A stretch of 6,177 nt of DNA. It comes from Balneolales bacterium (GTDB lineage: Bacteria; Bacteroidota; Rhodothermia; Balneolales; Natronogracilivirgulaceae). Position numbers and translations under genes: made by a program. The stretch's first letter is position 1, and each line of letters starts with the position of its first letter. The notes below the pieces were generated by a model that saw only the letters and a program-made list of their open reading frames with translations, made no database searches and was not told the DNA's origin. Positions 1 to 5,099 of this stretch are shown here, piece by piece. The stretch spans positions 1-6,177 of the forward strand of contig SKYY01000008.1 in the NCBI GenBank assembly GCA_007127665.1. The letters are read 5' to 3'.

Positions 1-113
1 GAGGAGGGTTGGAATTTGATCTGGAAGGAATCATTCTCTTTGCCGAACCCCGGCTGACCATTGGCGGGTTTGACCAGTACAGCATTACCATCGGCGGCAG
101 GTTCATCTTCTGA
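1..113 (+). CDS. C-terminal end of a probable outer-membrane beta-barrel protein (5' truncated)
   Basis: Only the last 36 codons are in the window, read in the frame starting at base 3 and ending in TGA at 111-113. The fragment ends in SITIGGRFIF: alternating polar and hydrophobic residues with a terminal phenylalanine. This is the classic last-strand signature of outer-membrane beta-barrels that is recognised by the BAM insertion machinery. The preceding residues (LEFDLEGIILFAEPRLTIGGF) also read like amphipathic strands separated by short turns. The protein would therefore sit in the outer membrane of a Gram-negative cell. The specific family (porin, transporter or assembly factor) cannot be told from this fragment. 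No obvious strong terminator follows. A weak hairpin (CATCT/AGATG, 154-168) lies 40 bases downstream but lacks a convincing T tract. Bases 114-264 hold no gene I can support. Confidence 0.6.
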   Translation, partial: GGLEFDLEGIILFAEPRLTIGGFDQYSITIGGRFIF

Positions 114-264
114 GCTTCCAATGCTTGTAACGCCCTGTATGAAATACCGGCTTCATCTATATCAGATGTTCAATGTCGTTTGGCAGTGGGGCAGCGGCGG
201 AAGGGAGACCTGACTGCCTTGCCATAGCCTTGTCACAGACGAAGGAAGAAGCAAAAACCAGTCC

Positions 265-313
265 AAAAAAGAAAAGCCCTTCGAGTCTGTAATATTTTGA
301 CCTGCAAGGGCTT
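265..313 (-). terminator. Likely Rho-independent terminator of tRNA-Lys
   Basis: Read on the minus strand, an 8-bp perfect stem AAGCCCTT/AAGGGCTT (306-313 pairing with 274-281) encloses a 24-base loop. The transcript then continues as UUCUUUUUU. It lies just 9 bases beyond the 3' end of the tRNA, where a terminator is expected. The loop is longer than usual, so the call is likely rather than certain. Confidence 0.6.
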
Positions 314-322
314 ATACGGATG

Positions 323-395
323 TGAATCGGGTGGGGCTCGAACCCACGACCCACGGCTTAAAAGGCCGTTGCTCTACCAGCTGAGCTACCGATTC
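323..395 (-). tRNA. tRNA-Lys (anticodon UUU)
   Basis: The minus strand folds into a complete 73-nt cloverleaf. The acceptor stem is GAATCGG/CCGATTC with discriminator A. The D arm is GCTC-AGCTGGTA-GAGC. The anticodon arm is ACGGC-CTTTTAA-GCCGT, with anticodon TTT at 362-360. The variable loop is GGGTC, and the T arm is GTGGG-TTCGAGC-CCCAC. All stems are fully paired. The anticodon UUU reads lysine codons AAA and AAG. The 3' CCA is not encoded (the sequence after the discriminator is CA), so it must be added by a CCA-adding enzyme. A promoter lies 18 bp upstream and a probable terminator directly downstream, so this looks like a single-gene transcription unit. Confidence 0.97.
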
Positions 396-413
396 GCCAA
401 TTTTCAAAGACTA

Positions 414-444
414 CAAATATAAGCATGCTCAGGCTCTATTTCAA
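414..444 (-). promoter_or_regulatory. Promoter of tRNA-Lys
   Basis: On the minus strand, TTGAAA (444-439) is followed by exactly 17 bases and then TATATTTG (421-414). The second box matches both a sigma-70 -10 element (TATATT) and the Bacteroidota -7 consensus TAnnTTTG. It ends 18 bases before the tRNA 5' end, which leaves a leader of roughly 10-12 nt for RNase P to remove. Confidence 0.72.
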
Positions 445-458
445 GGACAAATCACGGC

Positions 459-486
459 TTGTAAAGAAACCTGACTTTATGATACT
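459..486 (+). promoter_or_regulatory. Candidate promoter of the HIT-aroQ-flippase operon
   Basis: TTGTAA (459-464), a 16-base spacer, then GATACT (481-486), within an AT-rich stretch upstream of the HIT gene. Each box matches the sigma-70 consensus at 4 of 6 positions. TACTTTG at 483-489 also resembles TAnnTTTG with one T missing. A second weak option is TTGTGG (487-492) with CAATAT (508-513). No strong box stands out. Confidence 0.35.
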
Positions 487-547
487 TTGTGGTTAGTTTT
501 ACTGCGACAATATTGCTACCAGTGTAATTCATCCTAATCCAACTACC

Positions 548-952
548 ATGGCATCCATATTCACAAAAATAATCAACGGTGAGATACCGTGCTACAAGAT
601 CGCTGAAAACGAACGTTTTTTTTCCTTTCTGGATATCAATCCCGTCAGCAAGGGGCATACCCTTGTAATCCCGAAGAAAGAGGTCGACTATCTGTTTGAT
701 CTGGAGGATGCGGACCTTGCCGATCTCATGCTCTTTGCCAAAAGCGTGGCCCGTGCTATCGATACATCGCTGGCGCCTGAGCGGACCGGGGTGCTTGTGG
801 ATGGCCGGGAGGTCCCGCATGCGCATGTGCACCTGATCCCGATCCACACCCACAAACAGAAAACGGCGCTCGGTCAAAAAATTGAGGTGTCGAAAGAGGA
901 GATGGCCCGGTTGGCGGAACAGATCGGCAATGCATGGGAGTCGCCGATATGA
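548..952 (+). CDS. HIT (histidine triad) family protein, HinT-like nucleotide hydrolase
   Basis: A 134-aa cytoplasmic protein of the HIT superfamily. Members bind nucleotides and hydrolyse nucleoside phosphoramidates or related adenylated substrates. The N-terminal half carries the usual HIT strand/helix signature (IFTKIINGEIPCYKI at 4-18; FLDINPVSKGHTLVIPK at 27-43). The histidine triad is HAHVHLIPI at 91-99. By family analogy His93, the middle histidine, is the nucleophile. Length is normal. The N-terminal CxxC zinc-binding pair seen in some HinT proteins is absent (SIFT instead). The ATG at 548 puts the protein start at the family's usual MASIFxKI. There is no clear Shine-Dalgarno, as is common in Bacteroidota. 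The gene contains a run of eight T (616-623). Its stop overlaps the aroQ start by ATGA. The physiological substrate is unknown. Confidence 0.93.
   Translation: MASIFTKIINGEIPCYKIAENERFFSFLDINPVSKGHTLVIPKKEVDYLFDLEDADLADLMLFAKSVARAIDTSLAPERTGVLVDGREVPHAHVHLIPIHTHKQKTALGQKIEVSKEEMARLAEQIGNAWESPI
936..940 (+). promoter_or_regulatory. Ribosome binding site supporting the aroQ start at 949
   Basis: GGGAG ends 8 bases before the ATG at 949. It favours that start over the in-frame ATG at 934, which lies deeper inside the HIT gene and would add MGVAD before the conserved MNILILHGPNLN. Confidence 0.5.
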
Positions 953-1374
953 ACATCCTGATACTGCACGGCCCGAACCTCAACATGCTGGGGCGGCGTG
1001 AAAAGGAGCACTACGGAAGCGGCGACCAGGAAGAGCTGCAGGGTTTGCTGGCGGACCGGTTCCCCGATGTCCGGTTCGAATTTTTCCAGAGCAATCATGA
1101 GGGTGAGCTGGTGGACCGCATCCACAAGGCCGTTGAACAGGAATATGACGGGGTGGTCGTGAATTTCGGGGGGTTGACCCATACGTCAGTCGTGCTGCGC
1201 GATGCGCTCAGCCTGCTTCCCCAGGAACGGATTGAGGTGCATCTGTCCAACATCCATGCGCGTGAATCATTCCGTCATACCTCCCTGACCGGCGGTGTCT
1301 GCCGTGGAATGATCAGCGGATTCGGGTTCTACGGCTACGTTATGGCTGTGGACGCGCTGTCTCAGAAACCATAA
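949..1374 (+). CDS. aroQ: 3-dehydroquinate dehydratase, type II
   Basis: A 141-aa protein that converts 3-dehydroquinate to 3-dehydroshikimate, the third step of the shikimate pathway to aromatic amino acids. The type II family forms a small flavodoxin-like fold, usually a dodecamer. Landmarks: ILHGPNLNMLGRRE at 5-18 with catalytic Arg17; Tyr22 on the mobile loop; FFQSNHEGELVDRIH at 45-59; Asn72; THTS at 77-80; EVHLSNIHARESFRH at 96-110. By alignment with the Mycobacterium tuberculosis enzyme, Glu96, His98, Arg105 and Arg109 match Glu99, His101, Arg108 and Arg112. One oddity: the usual NPGAYTHTS or NAGAYTHTS segment reads NFGGLTHTS, with the Asn kept. The start codon overlaps the HIT stop (ATGA), so translation is probably coupled. 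Twelve bases separate it from the flippase gene. Confidence 0.95.
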   Translation: MNILILHGPNLNMLGRREKEHYGSGDQEELQGLLADRFPDVRFEFFQSNHEGELVDRIHKAVEQEYDGVVVNFGGLTHTSVVLRDALSLLPQERIEVHLSNIHARESFRHTSLTGGVCRGMISGFGFYGYVMAVDALSQKP

Positions 1375-1375
1375 C

Positions 1376-1380
1376 GGGGA
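1376..1380 (+). promoter_or_regulatory. Ribosome binding site deciding the GTG start of the flippase gene
   Basis: GGGGA directly after the aroQ stop sits 6 bases before GTG at 1387. There is no ATG nearby, and the protein started here has a normal N terminus, so the GTG start is well supported. Confidence 0.5.
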
Positions 1381-1386
1381 TCCTAC

Positions 1387-2931
1387 GTGGGCAAGCTGCG
1401 CGAACTCTTCTCCGACACCCTGGTATATGGCGTCAGCAGTATCGCTGCCCGCTTCATAAACTATCTGCTGGTCCCCTTCTATACCAAGTTTTTTGATCCG
1501 GCGGCCTACGGGATCATCGGCCTGATCTTCGGGGGCATCGTCTTTTTGAACGTACTGTTCACATTCGGGATGGAGTCTTCCTACCTGCGTTATGCGGCAA
1601 ATCGTGAGCGGTCCAACGACGTTTTCACATCCATCCAGGTAACGGTTTTTGGCGGGGCGTCGCTTCTGGTACTGGTTTCGTGGCTGTTCATGCCGGTGCT
1701 GGCACCGCTGCTTGGCCTTGACGCGTTTGTCTCGGTGCAGCCGGGTGATGTTGCCGGTCCGACCGCCGTCCTTGGAATGCACCCGTTCACCGGTGAGTCC
1801 CTGTTCTATCTGATGCTGGCCATTCTCTGGTTGGATGCGCTGACCGTGGTACCCTTTGCCGAGCTGAGGCTGGTGCGCAAGACCCTCACCTATGCCCTGA
1901 TCCGGTTGGGCAATGTGATCGTTAATGTATCGCTGAATCTCTATCTGGTGATGGGTGCCGGCTGGGGAATCGAAGCGGTGCTGGTGAGCAACGCCATCGC
2001 TTCGTTCCTGACGGTTCTGGTACTCGGCTGGTTTACCTCGGATCTGTATCGGGGGGGCTGGAAACGCGAGCATTTCCGGCGTGCGCTGCTGTTCGGGATC
2101 CCGTACATTCCGGCCGGACTCAGTCACGCCGTCAACGAAGTGCTGAGCCGTTTTGCGGTCAACAACATGCCGCAGGAGTCCGTGGACCGGCTGTATGGCC
2201 CGCACTACACCGCTGACGACATTACCGGCATTTTCAATGCCTGCATCAAGCTGTCGGTCTTCATGCTGCTGGTGGTACAGATGTTCCGGATGGCCTGGCT
2301 GCCCTTCTTCATGCGCCAGTCCGGCAGCGACGATGCGCAAAAAACCTTTGCCGAGGTGTTCACGTGGTTTAATATCGGGGCTGCGGCTGTTTTTATTACG
2401 GTGGGGTTGTTCGTGGAGCAGATCGTCCAGATCCGCATTCCCCTGCTTGACGGTACCCTCATTGATGCACGCTACTGGATGGGGCTTTATATCGTCCCCT
2501 GGCTGCTGATGGCCTACTGGTTCCAGGGGTGGTTCCTGAATTTTATGGCAGGTGTGTTTATAAAGGAAAAAATGTGGTATGTTTCAGGTATAACCATGAT
2601 CGGAGCATTGATCACTCTGGTGGGAAATTTTTTGTTGGTACCCGAATACGGGATGCAAGGTGCCGTTTGGGTCAAGTTGTTTTGCTTTCTGACCATGGCG
2701 GTGCTGATGTATCTGCTTACGCAGCATGTTTATCCGGTTCCGTATCGCATGCCCAAAAATGCAATGATCCTGCTGCTTTCCGGAGCGGTTGTTGCTGTGG
2801 GACACGGCTTCGGAACGGACTTTTTTGAACCTTTTTTTGCAAAGATGGTGTTATTCGTGTTAAGTTTGATTCTGTTGGCATTCATCGGAATGACTGAAGT
2901 ACAAAAAAATAAGCCAACGGAAAGAAGATAA
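1387..2931 (+). CDS. Polysaccharide/oligosaccharide flippase, Wzx-MVF (MOP superfamily) type
   Basis: A 514-aa inner-membrane protein with about 14 hydrophobic segments, roughly at 11-31, 42-62, 84-106, 138-158, 172-192, 196-216, 232-252, 281-301, 325-345, 364-390, 398-418, 427-447, 458-474 and 484-502. The N terminus (SDTLVYGVSSIAARFINYLL, then PFYTKFFDPAAYGIIGLI) and the FTFGMESSYLRYA stretch at 58-70 are typical of Wzx-like lipid-linked oligosaccharide flippases. These move undecaprenyl-linked glycans across the inner membrane. The C-terminal tail is short and charged (KNKPTERR). It starts with GTG, 12 bases after aroQ, so it should be the third gene of the operon. No glycosyltransferase or polymerase is next to it, so the glycan carried is unknown. 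The last third (from about 2540) is visibly richer in A and T than the rest. MurJ is less likely than a general Wzx-type flippase but cannot be excluded. Confidence 0.87.
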   Translation: MGKLRELFSDTLVYGVSSIAARFINYLLVPFYTKFFDPAAYGIIGLIFGGIVFLNVLFTFGMESSYLRYAANRERSNDVFTSIQVTVFGGASLLVLVSWLFMPVLAPLLGLDAFVSVQPGDVAGPTAVLGMHPFTGESLFYLMLAILWLDALTVVPFAELRLVRKTLTYALIRLGNVIVNVSLNLYLVMGAGWGIEAVLVSNAIASFLTVLVLGWFTSDLYRGGWKREHFRRALLFGIPYIPAGLSHAVNEVLSRFAVNNMPQESVDRLYGPHYTADDITGIFNACIKLSVFMLLVVQMFRMAWLPFFMRQSGSDDAQKTFAEVFTWFNIGAAAVFITVGLFVEQIVQIRIPLLDGTLIDARYWMGLYIVPWLLMAYWFQGWFLNFMAGVFIKEKMWYVSGITMIGALITLVGNFLLVPEYGMQGAVWVKLFCFLTMAVLMYLLTQHVYPVPYRMPKNAMILLLSGAVVAVGHGFGTDFFEPFFAKMVLFVLSLILLAFIGMTEVQKNKPTERR

Positions 2932-2952
2932 CAGAGATTATTACTTTCTCTG
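2932..2952. other. Small hairpin directly after the flippase stop
   Basis: CAGAGA (2932-2937) and TCTCTG (2947-2952) form a perfect 6-bp stem with a 9-base loop, starting immediately after the TAA. No T tract follows (GTCAAAAATC), so it is not a canonical terminator. It could protect the 3' end of the mRNA or be chance. Confidence 0.3.
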
Positions 2953-3033
2953 GTCAAAAATCATTAGTTCTAATTTTTCACTACTATTTAAGCCATTTTT
3001 TTGGCAGTAATTTAAGCAAAGGAAACTATTATT
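2953..3033 (+). promoter_or_regulatory. AT-rich leader of the NYN gene, probable promoter region
   Basis: About 80 bases that are strikingly AT-rich between two GC-richer genes, as expected of a promoter region. The only box pair I see is weak (TTAGTT 2964-2969, 15 bases, TATTTA 2985-2990). AAGGAAA (3019-3025) may serve as a weak ribosome binding site, with the GGA ending 10 bases before the ATG at 3034. A short GCCA-TTTTTT-TGGC self-complementary stretch lies at 2992-3005. Confidence 0.3.
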
Positions 3034-3840
3034 ATGGGCAAATACGGCATTTATGTTGACGCAGTGAGTGTAACCATGAACGGTGGATACGGTCTCCGTT
3101 ATGATATACTCCGCAAGTTTGCAGGGCGTACCGGCGGCAGGGCTTCCCGGCTGAACGTCTATCTGGCTTATGATCGCAGCCGTGCGCGCGAAGACAGCAC
3201 TTACCAGGCAAAAACCACACGATTCTGTGAAGTCCTGCGGGATTTTCAGTACAAGGTGATTGAGCGACCGGTAGACCGGCTCATCGATCCCGATACCGGC
3301 GAAGTGATTTCTCAGGGTGTGGTGGATGTGGATATGGCCGTGGACATCATGTCGCAGGCCGGCGAACTGGACCGGCTGGTGCTGCTCGCGCATAACGAAA
3401 AATTTGTCCGTCTGGTCAATGCCATGCAGGACAACGGATGCCGTGTGGAGCTTATCGGTTTCGACAATATGGATCCCGCTCTCAAACAGCAGGTTGATCT
3501 TTATGTCTCCGGATATGTGATTCCCGGCCTCCTCCCGGTGAAATCACCGTATGAATGGGGCGCTGTCGGTTCGCGGGTGCGTGGTGTGTGCTACGATTTC
3601 TCGCACAACGAGGGATACGGCTTCATGCGATACCTTGCAAAGATCAATGACAAGCTCTGGATCACCGACTCACGCTCGCCCGAATCCCCGTACTGCACGG
3701 TGTTCGCCCATGTTTCACAGTTTGAAGCCGATTTTGATACCAGCTACCTGCCCAGCAGGGAACTGATCTTCGAATTTGATCTGGTGGAAAACGAAAAAGG
3801 CCTTGTAGCACAGAATATCGTGCTGGTGTCTGCGCCTTGA
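3034..3840 (+). CDS. NYN (LabA/DUF88-like) domain fused to a cold-shock-like OB-fold domain
   Basis: A 268-aa protein, predicted cytoplasmic, with no signal peptide or membrane segment. Residues 1 to about 165 match the NYN/LabA branch of PIN-like RNases: strand with Asp9 (YVDAVSV), RLNVYLAYD at 39-47, VDVDMAVD at 97-104 with Asp98 and Asp104, a strand LDRLVLL at 112-118, then CRVELIGFDN at 136-145 and ADxF-like VDLYVSGY at 154-161. Residues 182-268 resemble a cold-shock domain: EGYGFMRY at 193-200 is like the RNP1 motif KGYGFI, TVFAHVSQF at 222-230 is like RNP2, and a final strand ends in AQNIVLV. NYN domains are typically metal-dependent RNases and CSDs bind single-stranded RNA, so an RNA-targeting role is inferred. 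Two family motifs are altered: the usual SGDxDF is AHNEKF (119-124), and the Asn expected after Asp9 is Ser12. It may therefore be a non-catalytic RNA binder. Confidence 0.8.
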   Translation: MGKYGIYVDAVSVTMNGGYGLRYDILRKFAGRTGGRASRLNVYLAYDRSRAREDSTYQAKTTRFCEVLRDFQYKVIERPVDRLIDPDTGEVISQGVVDVDMAVDIMSQAGELDRLVLLAHNEKFVRLVNAMQDNGCRVELIGFDNMDPALKQQVDLYVSGYVIPGLLPVKSPYEWGAVGSRVRGVCYDFSHNEGYGFMRYLAKINDKLWITDSRSPESPYCTVFAHVSQFEADFDTSYLPSRELIFEFDLVENEKGLVAQNIVLVSAP

Positions 3841-3906
3841 TGCGGCGTTCGGGTGACCGGACTTTTACGTAACGGACGTTATCTGCCGTTTTGGGGTGGT
3901 TGTCCC

Positions 3907-3940
3907 AAAAAGCCCTGCCGGTTTCCGACAGGGCTTTTTT
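3907..3940. terminator. Bidirectional Rho-independent terminator between the NYN gene and mdh
   Basis: AAAAAGCCCTG (3907-3917) pairs with CAGGGCTTTTT (3929-3939). An inner CGG-TTT-CCG tip is separated by one C/A mismatch. The plus transcript ends in a run of six U and the minus transcript in a run of five, so it can stop both converging genes. It lies 66 bases after the NYN stop and 75 bases after the mdh stop. Confidence 0.92.
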
Positions 3941-3945
3941 CGATC

Positions 3946-3973
3946 TGTATCCCGTAATGTGTATCCCGTAATG
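3946..3973. repeat. Perfect 14-bp tandem duplication
   Basis: TGTATCCCGTAATG occurs twice back to back (3946-3959 and 3960-3973) in the 3' region of mdh, just beyond the terminator. The second copy supplies one arm of the hairpin that follows. Confidence 0.9.
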
Positions 3974-3996
3974 CGGTGTTTATCTCCGCATTACGG
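3966..3996. other. Perfect 11-bp inverted repeat in the mdh 3' region
   Basis: CCGTAATGCGG (3966-3976) and CCGCATTACGG (3986-3996) are exact reverse complements around a 9-base loop. No T tract follows on either strand, so it is not a simple terminator. It lies in the mdh 3' untranslated region, ahead of the real terminator, where it could protect or process the mRNA. Because of the 14-bp duplication, the right arm could also pair with CCGTAATG at 3952-3959. Confidence 0.75.
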
Positions 3997-4010
3997 CCAG
4001 GCTATGGCCG
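3994..4010. other. Second small hairpin overlapping the first
   Basis: CGGCCA (3994-3999) and TGGCCG (4005-4010) form a 6-bp stem around GGCTA, 5 bases beyond the mdh stop on the minus strand. It shares bases 3994-3996 with the larger hairpin, so the two cannot both form fully. Confidence 0.45.
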
Positions 4011-4015
4011 ATCTG

Positions 4016-4966
4016 CTACGAAAGTCGCTGCAGATCTTCCAGTCCCTTGCGCACATGGTCGGCAGACTCGTTCAGCAGTGCTTTTTCCTGCTCATCAAGG
4101 TCAATTTCAATGATCTTTTTGACACCGTCCCTGCCAAGAAGAACAGGAACGCCTACATAGAGATCCTTGAGTCCGAATTCACCGTCAAGGTAAGCGGCGC
4201 AGGGGAATATCCGGTTCTGGTCCAGCGCAATCGCTTCGACCATCTGGGCTGCGGCAGTGCCCGGAGCGTACCAGGCAGAAGTGCCCATGAGTCCGACAAG
4301 CTCGCCGCCTCCGGTCTTGGTGCGCTCAATGATCGCATCCAGCTTGTCCTTGCTGATGAAATGGGTCACAGGAATACCGGAAATCGTGGTGTAGCGGGGA
4401 AGCGGAACCATGGAGTCGCCGTGTCCGCCAAGGATCAGCGCCTGAATATCTTTCGGCGACAGGTTCAGCTCTTCGGCAAGGAACGCACGGTAGCGGGCCG
4501 TATCCAGTATACCGGCCATGCCGACTACCCTGGAGGCAGGCAGCCCGCTGGTTTTCCAGGCGACATAGGTCATGAGATCAAGCGGATTGGAAACCACGAC
4601 GATGATTGTATTCGGCGAGTGCTTGACCAGTTTTTCGGTCACATCCCTGACTATGCCCATGTTGGCGCTGAGCAGGTCATCGCGGCTCATTCCGGGCCTG
4701 CGTGGAAGTCCGGCCGTAATCACGCAAATATCCGAATTGGCAGTGTCCTCATAGGATACGGTACCCTTTACACGGGTATCAAAGTTGAGGATGGGCGCGG
4801 TCTGCCACTGGTCGAGGGCGCGGCCCCTGGAAGGATAAAACGATTTGTCGTCTTTTTTGATTTCAAGATCAACAGCAACAACCTCTTTTGCAAAGTCTCT
4901 TTGAGCAATGGTCATGGCAACGGTCGAACCCACGTTGCCTCCAGCTCCTACTACGGTTATTTTCAT
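4016..4966 (-). CDS. mdh: Malate dehydrogenase, NAD-dependent, LDH-like type
   Basis: A 316-aa cytoplasmic enzyme that interconverts malate and oxaloacetate in the TCA cycle. The N-terminal Rossmann fold has VGAGGNVGST at 6-15, and Asp33 should bind the adenine ribose, pointing to NAD rather than NADP. The substrate loop LPRRPGMSRDDLL has Arg89 and Arg95. Arg89 aligns with the Arg that marks malate rather than lactate dehydrogenase. The catalytic pair is Asp155 (ILDTARYR) and His182 (GGHGDSMVPL), with Arg158 binding the carboxylate. MGTSAWYAPG (227-236) is also typical. Compared with my memory of related bacterial enzymes, there appears to be one extra glycine in the Rossmann loop and about seven extra residues after Asp33 (35-48). 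ATG at 4966 is the natural start. No Shine-Dalgarno precedes it, only an A-rich leader. It is read in the same direction as nadK, across a 246-bp gap full of structured repeats. Confidence 0.96.
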   Translation of the reverse strand: MKITVVGAGGNVGSTVAMTIAQRDFAKEVVAVDLEIKKDDKSFYPSRGRALDQWQTAPILNFDTRVKGTVSYEDTANSDICVITAGLPRRPGMSRDDLLSANMGIVRDVTEKLVKHSPNTIIVVVSNPLDLMTYVAWKTSGLPASRVVGMAGILDTARYRAFLAEELNLSPKDIQALILGGHGDSMVPLPRYTTISGIPVTHFISKDKLDAIIERTKTGGGELVGLMGTSAWYAPGTAAAQMVEAIALDQNRIFPCAAYLDGEFGLKDLYVGVPVLLGRDGVKKIIEIDLDEQEKALLNESADHVRKGLEDLQRLS

Positions 4967-4982
4967 GTGTTTATGTTTTTAG

Positions 4983-5067
4983 GATTCATGTGGTCACATA
5001 GAATGCCCATGACGTTTTAATCATGCTCCTGTGTGTCCGGGCGCCAGCCCGGTCATGGACATTTCAT
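4983..5067. repeat. Structured tandem element, copy A (upstream of mdh)
   Basis: First of two diverged copies (see 5085-5168). Parts in plus order: GATTCAT (4983-4989); AGAATG (5000-5005); CCATGAC (5007-5013); the 20-mer TAATCATGCTCCTGTGTGTC (5018-5037); hairpin CGGGC-GCCA-GCCCG (5038-5051); then the 16-mer GTCATGGACATTTCAT (5052-5067). GTCATGG (5052-5058) pairs with CCATGAC (5007-5013), so the hairpin stacks directly on an outer 7-bp stem. On the mdh sense strand the 20-mer contains AGGAG followed by CATG. Similarity beyond 5067 (ATCAGTT at 5076-5082) suggests the duplicated unit is nearer 100 bp. If the candidate promoter at 5071-5099 is used, this copy is the mdh 5' untranslated region. 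I do not recognise the family. Confidence 0.75.
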
Positions 5068-5070
5068 CTG

Positions 5071-5099
5071 TTTAAATCAGTTATGATTCATATTGTCAG
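5071..5099 (-). promoter_or_regulatory. Candidate promoter of mdh, between the two repeat copies
   Basis: On the minus strand CTGACA (5099-5094) is followed by 17 bases and then TTTAAA (5076-5071). That is 5 of 6 and 4 of 6 matches to sigma-70 boxes with ideal spacing. Transcription would begin near 5064, at the edge of copy A, giving a leader of about 98 nt that consists mostly of that element. No TAnnTTTG box is seen here, so the call is tentative. Confidence 0.35.

Noticed and set aside
154..168. CATCT/AGATG hairpin as terminator of the outer-membrane protein gene
   Set aside because: Only 5 bp of stem, AT-rich, and no T run after it.
121..213. 30-codon plus-strand frame after the outer-membrane protein fragment
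   Set aside because: No ribosome binding site, no recognisable motif and too short to support; chance is the simpler explanation.
157..354. 65-aa open frame on the minus strand
   Set aside because: It begins inside the tRNA-Lys gene (MGRGFEPHP is a typical translation of a tRNA T arm) and runs through the tRNA terminator.
616..623. Run of eight T in the HIT gene as a possible phase-variation tract
   Set aside because: The frame is intact, it encodes conserved Phe residues, and a housekeeping hydrolase is an unlikely phase-variable gene.
1267..2340. 357-aa minus-strand open frame
   Set aside because: Antisense to aroQ and the flippase. It is rich in His, Gln and Arg, as expected of a shadow frame opposite a membrane protein gene.
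3946..3996. CRISPR-like or mobile-element ends
   Set aside because: Only two direct repeats of 14 bp without spacers, no cas or transposase genes, and no target-site duplication pattern.
3896..5020. 374-aa plus-strand open frame
   Set aside because: It is the antisense of mdh, starts inside the terminator hairpin and shows no protein family character. mdh on the minus strand is unambiguous.
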